The position numbers and the translations under genes were made by a program. Positions 45,901 through 52,580 of a stretch of DNA of 64,000 bases are shown piece after piece. The notes under the pieces are model-generated. The model did no database searches, had not been told where the DNA came from, and saw nothing but the letters and a program-made list of their open reading frames with translations. Within the stretch, counting starts at the first letter, position 1. Each line of letters opens with the position of its first letter. Origin of the DNA: Winogradskyella echinorum (GTDB lineage: Bacteria; Bacteroidota; Bacteroidia; Flavobacteriales; Flavobacteriaceae); assembly GCF_014297365.1 (NCBI RefSeq), contig NZ_JACOQD010000001.1:1116001-1180000 (forward strand). Direction: 5' to 3'.

Positions 45901-46601
45901 TGATCGTTAAATTTAATCTGAGCGTTTTCTGGAATAACATCACCAACAGCTGAAACTTTTAACTTAAAATCTTTATTTTCTATCGCTTGCAATGATTCGT
46001 TAACTACAAAAAATTGAAATGGCGCTGGTGGTTCATAAGCAGTTTGATAATTTACAACACGCTCATAACTATCGCTAAACCAATTTATCTTACCAGTAAT
46101 TATAGACAATAATAGAATTGCAACCGGAATTGCAGCATACTTTAAGTATTTGGTGTTTGATTTAAAATTAATAGCCGATTTAAACGGAATTGGCTGTAGC
46201 TCTTGAGACTTCTGCTCTATACTAGCAATTAATAAATCGGATTGAGTTGGGTTCTGATTCAATTGAAGCACATTAAGCAACTTATCATTCACCTCAGGAA
46301 AATGATTTCCGATTAATGTTGAAGCCGTTTCGTAATTAATACCTTGACGTAATTTAAACAAATGCGCTAACGGAATAGCGATAAATTTTATAAACAAACT
46401 AAGTTCAACTGCTATAAATACCCAAAATAAGATGGTTCTAGCGGCTGGATTTAGCCATAGCATATATTCTACAAACAATGTTACAATTAGATATAACAAA
46501 CCAATGGCGAAAAATAATATTGCGCCTTTTAGTAGTTCGTTGGTGTAATACCTTTTAATGAACTGCTCGAGTTTACTTTTTATGGTTTCAAAATTGCTCA
46601 T
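42978..46601 (-). CDS. DUF4175 family protein with coiled coil and collagen-like region
   Basis: This 1207-residue protein has two N-terminal membrane helices (about residues 20-75) and a third near residue 155, then a periplasmic beta-rich part (to about residue 480). A very long Lys/Glu/Gln coiled coil follows (about 490-770), then a Met-rich helix with poly-Gly (MKQAAAGGGGGGDQM), and a 120-residue Gly-x-x low-complexity segment rich in Gly, Glu, Lys, Gln and Asn (about 945-1070). It fits the DUF4175 family of Bacteroidota, usually 1000-1200 residues and of unknown role. ybeY follows with an 8-nt overlap. Confidence 0.85.
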   Translation of the reverse strand: MSNFETIKSKLEQFIKRYYTNELLKGAILFFAIGLLYLIVTLFVEYMLWLNPAARTILFWVFIAVELSLFIKFIAIPLAHLFKLRQGINYETASTLIGNHFPEVNDKLLNVLQLNQNPTQSDLLIASIEQKSQELQPIPFKSAINFKSNTKYLKYAAIPVAILLLSIITGKINWFSDSYERVVNYQTAYEPPAPFQFFVVNESLQAIENKDFKLKVSAVGDVIPENAQIKFNDQSYFLQQLAPGEFQYTFSLPKEEVEFTLSANNVVSKPYVLEIINTPNLVNFEMVLDYPSHTKKQDETLKSTGSAVVPEGTKVTWRAKTKSTTAVNIYADDTLAFSSDKSGQFEATKRLYKNYNYSITTSNGDLVDYENLAYNINVVRDIYPELSIKVQKDSIDQQSLYFYGQASDDYGLSKLQLVFYPTDDESKKQIEPIIISKSNFSEFVSAFPNQLNLEAGVSYQLYFEVFDNDALHNYKRTKSSVFSYRKRTKEEEEQKQLNEQNETIKDISKTFDKLQEQDKKLEEFSKTQKEKEQLNFNDKKKFEEFLKRQKSQEQLMKNFNKKLQDNLEEFQKDEKKDDQFKEDLKERLKENEEQLKKDEKLLEELEQLKDKINKEEFTQKLEELAKQNKNKKRSMQQLLELTKRFYVMKKTEKISKQLDDLSKEQEKLSEKEKENTKEAQNNLNKEFDKLQKDIEDLKREDRQLKKPTNVPRDEFLEDEIKFDQKEAKEALEKKEQSEDEQKPQEAQEQQKKAKEKQKKAAKKMKQMSEMMKQAAAGGGGGGDQMSEDIDTLRQILENLLLYSFDQEELMNTFSEIDINNNKYGKYIIEQSNLREHFEHIDDSLFALSLRQPKLSEKVNSQITDVYFNIDKSLGLLTENRLYQGVASQQYAITASNELASFLSDVLDNMEMSMNPSPGQGGEGGQQLPDIIMSQEQLNKQMEEGVKKSEQGKEGEQGKDGEKHGEGEKPGEDGESGKDGKGKKPGEQGQAGQEGQNGQQGENGKSGKQQGKAGEGGQSGENGKQNGEGNQNGQQGENGNGGKNSKTGKNGGDGNEGEGDKNDGYGEGGSEEQNGELFKIYQQQQQLRQALEDRLAKDGKIQSAGQLIKQMEDIELDLLNSGFTNQTLQKMMDLQHQLLKLENATFMQGQDSKRKSETNQKQFNQTKISQIPTAKQYFNTTEILNRQALPLQNHFKKKIQEYFKSSND

Positions 46602-46710
46602 ATACTATTCTAACTGACTAATCTACAATTTTATTTTAATAGCCAATTCCTTAAATGTGGTAAGATTCTGTTAATTTAGAGGTTTTGAGTGTTAAATGAG
46701 GTAAATTTAA

Positions 46711-47754
46711 ATGAAAGATCTTAAATACTTAGCTGCATTTTCAATTCCCTTAGTCTGTTTTCTTGGATTATTCTACAAAGGCTATTGGTTGTGGGCAACT
46801 CCTGTTTTTTCATTTGTCTGTATTCCTATATTAGAACTTGTTTTTCCCGTAGACACAAATAATATTAAACCAGATGAGGCAGATAGTAAATTAAAGCTAA
46901 AGCTTTTTGACTGGTTACTCTACTTCAATTTACCTATCGTTTTTGGGCTCTTAATCTTTGGTTTAAATATTGTTTCAAACAACACCTTACAAACGTATGA
47001 ATTTATTGGAATGGTATTTTCAGTCGGAATCGTTTTAGGTGTCAACGGTATTAATGTAGCACACGAACTTGGCCATAGGCAAACAACTAACGAACGCTAT
47101 TTAGGTAAAGCTTTACTGCTTCCTTCTTTATATATGCACTTTTATATTGAACATAATTTCGGACATCATTTACATGCGGCAACACCAGAAGATCCTGCAA
47201 CAGCCAGATATAATCAGTCTGTTTACTCATTTTGGATCACCTCAACAGTAAGACAATATTTAAAAGCTTGGAAAATTCAACTTAGCTTATTAAAGAATAA
47301 CAATAAAAGTTTCCTTTCTGTAAAAAACGATATGTTTTGGTTTGCTGTTATTCAAGTTTCCTATTTGGCTGCAATTATGTTATTTTTTGGGGTGACCGCA
47401 TTCATTTTCGCCATTTTAGCTGCTATTGTTGGTTTTGTACTACTCGAAACTGTTAATTATATTGAACATTATGGCTTATTACGTTTAAAAACAAAATCAG
47501 GACGCTACGAACGCGTTAAGGAAATTCATTCGTGGAACTCTAACCATGTTATCGGTAGAATTGTACTGTATGAGTTAACTAGACATAGCGATCATCATTA
47601 TAAATCATCTAAAAAATATCAGGTTTTAGATTGCCATGAAGAGAGTCCGCAAATGCCATTTGGTTATCCTACATCTATGGTGTTGGCTATGATTCCGCCA
47701 TTATGGTTTAAAATAATGAATAAGCGTGTGCCTAATACTATGATTATAGATTAG
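46711..47754 (+). CDS. Alkane 1-monooxygenase (AlkB-type di-iron membrane hydroxylase)
   Basis: This 347-residue protein has about six transmembrane helices and the three histidine clusters of the membrane-bound fatty acid desaturase/AlkB superfamily: HELGHRQ, EHNFGHHLHAATPEDPATA, and RHSDHHYKSSKKYQVL, plus NYIEHYGL between them. AlkB enzymes hydroxylate the terminal carbon of alkanes using O2 and electrons from rubredoxin; related enzymes act on xylenes or lipids. No rubredoxin gene is adjacent, so the true substrate may be a lipid. The HYGLLR segment matches the AlkB pattern well. Confidence 0.87.
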   Translation: MKDLKYLAAFSIPLVCFLGLFYKGYWLWATPVFSFVCIPILELVFPVDTNNIKPDEADSKLKLKLFDWLLYFNLPIVFGLLIFGLNIVSNNTLQTYEFIGMVFSVGIVLGVNGINVAHELGHRQTTNERYLGKALLLPSLYMHFYIEHNFGHHLHAATPEDPATARYNQSVYSFWITSTVRQYLKAWKIQLSLLKNNNKSFLSVKNDMFWFAVIQVSYLAAIMLFFGVTAFIFAILAAIVGFVLLETVNYIEHYGLLRLKTKSGRYERVKEIHSWNSNHVIGRIVLYELTRHSDHHYKSSKKYQVLDCHEESPQMPFGYPTSMVLAMIPPLWFKIMNKRVPNTMIID

Positions 47755-47793
47755 ATTTCTATTCCTCGATTAAGAAACTTTGAACTTGAAACT

Positions 47794-47824
47794 TTGACGT
47801 TTGAAATTCAAAAATCTATCTTTG
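47794..47824 (+). promoter_or_regulatory. gltX promoter
   Basis: TTG (47794-47796) is followed after 20 nt by TATCTTTG (47817-47824), matching both boxes of the Bacteroidota promoter. A hairpin repeat lies between it and the gltX ATG at 47876, so it would be part of the leader RNA. Confidence 0.65.
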
Positions 47825-47829
47825 CGCGA

Positions 47830-47855
47830 GATTCTGAAATAAATTCAGAATGACA
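47830..47855 (+). repeat. Dispersed hairpin repeat, copy 4 (gltX leader)
   Basis: GATTCTGAA-N5-TTCAGAATGACA is identical over 26 nt to the minus-strand copy at 42405-42430. It would fold in the 5' leader of the gltX transcript. Confidence 0.8.
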
Positions 47856-47875
47856 AATTATTCCGATTTTTCGTT

Positions 47876-49393
47876 ATGTCAAAAAAAGTACGTGTGCGCT
47901 TTGCGCCTAGTCCAACAGGACCTTTGCATATTGGCGGTGTAAGAACTGCTTTATTCAATTATTTGTTTGCTAAAAAACATGGTGGTGACTTTGTCCTTAG
48001 AATAGAAGACACCGATCAAAACCGTTATGTTGAAGGTGCTGAAGACTATATTGTAGAATCACTTAATTGGTGCGGTATTCCATTTGATGAAGGTCCTGGG
48101 AAAAATGAAAAATTTGGTCCTTACAGACAAAGTGAGCGTAAGCATTTATATAAGCAATATGCAGATCAATTAATCGATGCTGGTAAGGCATATTATGCTT
48201 TTGATACTTCAGAACAGCTCGATGCTCATAGAAAAGGACATGAAGCTGAAGGAAAAACTTTTATATATAATTGGCATAACCGCGAAAAAGGACGTTTGGT
48301 GAACTCTTTGGTTTTAACTGAGGAAGAAACAAAAGCTAAAATTGAAGCAGGTGAGGATTATGTAATTCGATTTAAGTCTCCACAAGATGAAACGTTGGCT
48401 TTAAATGATATTATACGTGGAGATATGTCTATTGATACTAATGTTTTAGATGATAAAATATTATTTAAAAGTGACGGTATGCCAACCTATCACCTAGCTA
48501 ATATTGTTGATGACCATTTAATGGAAATTACACATGTTATACGTGGTGAAGAATGGTTACCATCTTTAGCATTACATAAACTATTATACGATGCTTTTGG
48601 ATGGGAAGCTCCAGAATTTGCACATTTACCTTTAATATTAAAACCAACAGGAAAAGGAAAATTAAGTAAGCGCGATGGTGATAAAATGGGCTTTCCTGTG
48701 TTCCCATTAGAATATACAGCACCAGATGGTACGGTTTCTAGAGGCTATAAAGAAGATGGTTATTTTGCTGATACTGTGGTAAACTTTTTAGCATTTTTAG
48801 GTTGGAATCCTGGTTCAGAGCAAGAGATTTTTAGCTTAGAACAATTGGTTAACGACTTTGATTTAGCAAGAGTAAATAAAGCTGGTGCACGTTTTGATCC
48901 GGACAAAACCAAGTGGTTTAATCATCATTACATGCAACAGCAATTAGACTTGGATTTGGCTTCAGAATTTAAAACCAAAAACATCCTATTAAAGGATATT
49001 GATGTTAATTATATTGCTTTAGTTGTTGGTTTAATAAAAGAGCGCGCAACGTTTGTAAGTGATTTTTGGGAACTAAGTCATTTTTTCTTTGTGTCACCCA
49101 CAGATTATGATGAAAAAGCATCTAAAAAAGCTTTGAAAGAAGGTACAGATGAGATTTTAAATAAAGTTGTTGACTTAGTTAATTCAACAGATGATTTTAC
49201 TGTAGAAAATCTTCAAACTAACATTAAAGATTGGATTACTGATAACGAAATTGGATTCGGAAAAGTAATGATGCCTTTACGTTTAGCACTTGTTGGTGCT
49301 TTACAGGGACCCGATGTGTTTGATATTATGTATATGATAGGTAAAGCTGAAACCGTTAAGCGTATTGAGGCTTTGGTAGAAACAACAAAATAA
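47876..49393 (+). CDS. gltX: Glutamate--tRNA ligase
   Basis: This 505-residue class I aminoacyl-tRNA synthetase has the HIGH motif in RFAPSPTGPLHIGGVRTALF and the KMSKS-equivalent in KGKLSKRDGDKMGF near residue 260. LRIEDTDQNRY and the GEEWLPSLALHKLLY region complete the catalytic domain, and the C-terminal anticodon-binding helices are present. It charges tRNA-Glu. Length is typical. A clear two-box promoter and a hairpin repeat precede the gene. Confidence 0.98.
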   Translation: MSKKVRVRFAPSPTGPLHIGGVRTALFNYLFAKKHGGDFVLRIEDTDQNRYVEGAEDYIVESLNWCGIPFDEGPGKNEKFGPYRQSERKHLYKQYADQLIDAGKAYYAFDTSEQLDAHRKGHEAEGKTFIYNWHNREKGRLVNSLVLTEEETKAKIEAGEDYVIRFKSPQDETLALNDIIRGDMSIDTNVLDDKILFKSDGMPTYHLANIVDDHLMEITHVIRGEEWLPSLALHKLLYDAFGWEAPEFAHLPLILKPTGKGKLSKRDGDKMGFPVFPLEYTAPDGTVSRGYKEDGYFADTVVNFLAFLGWNPGSEQEIFSLEQLVNDFDLARVNKAGARFDPDKTKWFNHHYMQQQLDLDLASEFKTKNILLKDIDVNYIALVVGLIKERATFVSDFWELSHFFFVSPTDYDEKASKKALKEGTDEILNKVVDLVNSTDDFTVENLQTNIKDWITDNEIGFGKVMMPLRLALVGALQGPDVFDIMYMIGKAETVKRIEALVETTK

Positions 49394-49454
49394 TTTTTAC
49401 GAGATTTTGAAACAATCACCTCGACTAGCACAACGTGACAGTTAGAGATAATGT

Positions 49455-50132
49455 TTAAAAGGTAATTATTGCTGTAAAGGCTAATAAGGACTGATTGCCT
49501 TTAAATTCTTTGTTATTACCAATATCTAGGTCTTTATCATTTAATTTTCCTAAGATATTTGTAAACCCATAAATGTATTGTGCTCTTAGTTTTAACCTTC
49601 TCACACCTAAAGAAAGGCCAACAGCACCATTAACATTAAAGTTAGATATTTCTCTAATGTCTTCCGTTAGTAAATTGTCGTAGCCAGAAATAATATATCC
49701 TTCTTTAGAATCGTCTTCAAGTTCTAATTCACTGTTATATTGCAACATTGGACCTGCATCTATTGTTAAATTATTACTGATTAACTTTAAATGGAATAAA
49801 AAGGAAATATTAGCTGTAAACATCTTGTATTCAACATATTCCTCAGTTAAACTTCCAAGAGAAGATGCGTTAATATCAATATGGTTTTGAGATAGTTGTA
49901 TATTATAACTCAAATTATACCACCTATGCGGAATATCTACAGACGCAGCCATACCTCCTATAAAACCAGAGTTTGCTTTTGTCTCAAAGTTATCAGTCAT
50001 GATATCAAACTGAGTAATACCACCTTGTAGACCGATACCGTTTTTTATTTTGTAATTTTTACCTTGTGCAAAACTAATTGTAACAAAACCGATACAAATA
50101 GCTACTAATAAGAAGTGTTTTGTGTTTTTCAT
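49455..50132 (-). CDS. Outer membrane beta-barrel protein
   Basis: This 225-residue protein has a signal peptide (KHFLLVAICIGFVTISFAQ) followed by alternating amphipathic strands such as GIGLQGGITQFDIM, GFIGGMAASVDIP, WYNLSYNIQLSQN and the closing SLLAFTAIITF ending in Phe, the pattern of eight-stranded OmpA/PorT-like barrels of Bacteroidota. Function cannot be assigned from sequence. A TAGGTTTG minus-7 element (50162 to 50155) is upstream on the minus strand. It converges with gltX across a 61-nt gap. Confidence 0.82.
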   Translation of the reverse strand: MKNTKHFLLVAICIGFVTISFAQGKNYKIKNGIGLQGGITQFDIMTDNFETKANSGFIGGMAASVDIPHRWYNLSYNIQLSQNHIDINASSLGSLTEEYVEYKMFTANISFLFHLKLISNNLTIDAGPMLQYNSELELEDDSKEGYIISGYDNLLTEDIREISNFNVNGAVGLSLGVRRLKLRAQYIYGFTNILGKLNDKDLDIGNNKEFKGNQSLLAFTAIITF

Positions 50133-50154
50133 GCGATTTTGGAGCTGATTACAA

Positions 50155-50162
50155 CAAACCTA
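50155..50162 (-). promoter_or_regulatory. Minus-7 element of the beta-barrel gene
   Basis: The minus strand reads TAGGTTTG, matching TAnnTTTG, 22 nt upstream of the ATG. Confidence 0.45.
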
Positions 50163-50226
50163 AGAAAATAATTTAATATTACTTACTTTTAGTCTTTCAT
50201 ATTATCTAACCTTTAAAAAATGTGTT

Positions 50227-51159
50227 ATGGGTCAATTTCTTTATGTTCCAATAATTTTTCTTGGATTAATCGTTATAATTTCTTCATTCTTTGTGGTGAA
50301 GCAACAAACTGCAGCAATAATAGAACGTTTTGGAAAATTCCAAAGCATTCGTCACTCAGGTTTACAATTAAAAATACCTTTAGTAGATAGAATTGCAGGA
50401 AAACTAAGCCTTAAAATTCAACAATTAGACGTTATTATAGAAACTAAAACTCTAGATGATGTATTTGTTCGTCTCAAGGTTTCTGTACAATATAAGGTAA
50501 TTCGCGACAAAGTATATGATGCATTCTATAAGTTAGACTATCCACACGACCAAATCACATCTTACGTATTTGATGTAGTACGTGCAGAGGTACCAAAAAT
50601 GAAATTAGATGATGTATTTGTTCGTAAAGATGATATTGCTATCGCTGTAAAATCTGAACTAAACGACGCCATGATAGAATATGGATACGACATTATTAAA
50701 ACTTTAGTAACAGATATTGATCCAGATGCGCAGGTAAAAGAAGCAATGAACCGAATTAATGCTTCTGAACGTGAAAAAATTGCGGCGCAATTTGAAGGTG
50801 ATGCTGCAAGAATATTAATTGTAGAAAAAGCGAAAGCTGAAGCCGAAAGTAAGCGTTTACAAGGACAAGGTATTGCCGATCAAAGACGAGAAATTGCTAG
50901 AGGTTTAGAAGAGTCCGTTGAAGTATTAAATAAAGTTGGTATTAATTCACAGGAAGCTTCTGCGCTTATCGTTGTTACCCAACACTATGACACCTTACAG
51001 TCTATAGGACAAGAAACAAATAGTAACTTAATATTATTACCTAATTCACCCCAAGCAGGAAGTCAGATGCTAAATGATATGGTCGCTAGTTTTACAGCAA
51101 GTAATCAAATTGGAGAAGCTATGAAGAATGCAAAAAACAAAAAGAATAATGATGAATAA
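50227..51159 (+). CDS. SPFH/Band 7 domain membrane protein
   Basis: This 310-residue protein has an N-terminal membrane segment (about residues 5-25) followed by the SPFH domain, with KQQTAAIIERFGKFQSIRHS and LKIPLVDRI at its start and VRAEVPKMKLDDVFVRKDDI in the middle, and a helical region ending near residue 230. It resembles stomatin/HIR-type scaffolds that form large rings and organise membrane microdomains or protect FtsH-like proteases. No NfeD partner gene is adjacent. Its last 8 nt overlap the start of the next gene. Confidence 0.92.
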   Translation: MGQFLYVPIIFLGLIVIISSFFVVKQQTAAIIERFGKFQSIRHSGLQLKIPLVDRIAGKLSLKIQQLDVIIETKTLDDVFVRLKVSVQYKVIRDKVYDAFYKLDYPHDQITSYVFDVVRAEVPKMKLDDVFVRKDDIAIAVKSELNDAMIEYGYDIIKTLVTDIDPDAQVKEAMNRINASEREKIAAQFEGDAARILIVEKAKAEAESKRLQGQGIADQRREIARGLEESVEVLNKVGINSQEASALIVVTQHYDTLQSIGQETNSNLILLPNSPQAGSQMLNDMVASFTASNQIGEAMKNAKNKKNNDE

Positions 51160-51673
51160 ATTTAAAAAAACAATGTTTGTGCTTATTATGGCACTTAGCA
51201 TTAGTGCCTTTGCTCAAACAAAAGAGGATGCATTAAAAGATGCTACAACAACCTCTAAGGCAACGCTAAAAATGGACTTTAAAACCGTTTTAAAACATAC
51301 GTTACCTAAAGTCGTTGAACTGATGGGCGGAGAAGATGCGGCTCTTACTCTACTAAAAAACACATTTGATGGTATGAAAACACAAGGTTTTGTATTTGAA
51401 AAAGCGGATGTTAATGGAGTATCTGAAATAGTAGAAGAACAAGGGCAATACCGTTGTGTCATTGAAGGTTTTAATCAAATGAAAATGTCTGGTCAACGCA
51501 TTAAATCTAAGAGCTATCTCTTAGGAATTTACAATGATGTTGATAAATATTGGTGGTTTATTGAAGCCAAACAATTAAAAAATGAAGCTATGTTAGATAT
51601 GGTTTTACCAAATTTTGAAACCAGTCTCAATATACCCGAAGACGATATGCAAATGGAACCTATAGAAGATTAA
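51152..51673 (+). CDS. Secreted protein of unknown function
   Basis: This 173-residue protein has a clear signal peptide (KKTMFVLIMALSISAFAQ) and a small mixed alpha/beta mature domain with YRCVIEGFNQMKMSG and DKYWWFIEAKQL, ending in an acidic tail. I do not recognise the family. ATG 51152 was chosen because it begins directly at the signal peptide; ATG 51149 is equivalent and ATG 51128 adds a basic extension. The start overlaps the SPFH gene by 8 nt, which suggests coupled translation and a possible functional link with it. Confidence 0.8.
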   Translation: MNKFKKTMFVLIMALSISAFAQTKEDALKDATTTSKATLKMDFKTVLKHTLPKVVELMGGEDAALTLLKNTFDGMKTQGFVFEKADVNGVSEIVEEQGQYRCVIEGFNQMKMSGQRIKSKSYLLGIYNDVDKYWWFIEAKQLKNEAMLDMVLPNFETSLNIPEDDMQMEPIED

Positions 51674-51677
51674 AAAG

Positions 51678-51708
51678 AAAAGCCTGAGTAAAATTTACTC
51701 AGGCTTTT
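51678..51708. terminator. Bidirectional terminator
   Basis: AAAAGCCTGAGTAAA (51678-51692) pairs perfectly over 15 bp with TTTACTCAGGCTTTT (51694-51708), followed by more T. It serves the secreted-protein gene and the convergent DUF1761 gene. Confidence 0.88.
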
Positions 51709-51727
51709 TTTTGATAGGCAATTTTTT

Positions 51728-52216
51728 TTAAACCCAACCACAAACGATTGCATTCATTATAACCAAGGTAACCGTCCAATAACCAGAATTAATAAAGATA
51801 AGTTTCCAAGATTTGCGCTCAAACAAACCATTTATTGCTATTATTGGGAAAATAATAAAAAGACCTGCTAATAAACCGTGAAATGCTCCATGCTTAAATG
51901 TTCTATAGGCAGTTCCATAATCATCCATAAAGGCTTGAAATGATGGTAAAATATCATCTATAGCTGGATCACCACCTATCATTCCTAATGCACCAAACTG
52001 ATGAATTGATAATGTCTGAGTAAAAAACGCTAATACAATTGAAAGAAGAAAAGAGACTCCAAAAATAACTCCCATATTTCCACTCTTAATTTTTTCTTCT
52101 GTCATACCCGCTTCCCGCATCCAGGTATTACCAAATAATATAGGATTATACCATAGAAACCCTAAGACCATTGGTACAACGGCAGCAACTAAAATTGCTA
52201 AAAAATTTAATTCCAT
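51728..52216 (-). CDS. DUF1761 domain-containing membrane protein
   Basis: This 162-residue protein has four transmembrane helices. The N-terminal LNFLAILVAAVVPMVLGFLWYNPILFGNTWMR segment with the conserved WYNPxLFGxxW is diagnostic of DUF1761. The closing helix pair IINSGYW-like region (INSGYWTVTLVIMNAIVCGW) also fits. The family is widespread with no known activity. It is monocistronic by layout. Confidence 0.88.
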   Translation of the reverse strand: MELNFLAILVAAVVPMVLGFLWYNPILFGNTWMREAGMTEEKIKSGNMGVIFGVSFLLSIVLAFFTQTLSIHQFGALGMIGGDPAIDDILPSFQAFMDDYGTAYRTFKHGAFHGLLAGLFIIFPIIAINGLFERKSWKLIFINSGYWTVTLVIMNAIVCGWV

Positions 52217-52310
52217 TTTCTTTGATTTTATTAGTTAGTATAAATTAAATGTACAAAAAAACCTCAGAAGTATAATTTCCAAGGTTTTAGCAATATCTAT
52301 TTTAGATTTT

Positions 52311-52520
52311 TTAATGTTCCTTTTTATATTTATCAACCATTTGATTTAGTTGATTTAAATAATTTTCTAAATCTTCTCTATTTAATTCAGCATTGTCGTT
52401 GGAGCCTCCTGGTAAAGTGCTCCTGGTTTCTCCTAAATATTTTTGAAGTTCAGGATAGTTCTCTTCAATATTCCTAATAACCTTAGAAATTTCAGTAAGT
52501 ATGTCTCTTGTCGTTTTCAT
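52311..52520 (-). CDS. Small hypothetical protein
   Basis: This 69-residue, acidic, largely helical protein begins KTTRDILTEISKVIRNIEENYPELQKYL and ends LENYLNQLNQMVDKYKKEH, with a Gly/Ser/Asn-rich turn between the two helices. This looks like a small antiparallel helical hairpin of unknown role. ATG 52520 is preferred over the TTG at 52529. It stands alone between the DUF1761 and glnS genes. Confidence 0.7.
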   Translation of the reverse strand: MKTTRDILTEISKVIRNIEENYPELQKYLGETRSTLPGGSNDNAELNREDLENYLNQLNQMVDKYKKEH

Positions 52521-52580
52521 GATATTCAATATTAACTTATAACTTACTAATTAATATTAAAAATCACTCTCAATAAATTG

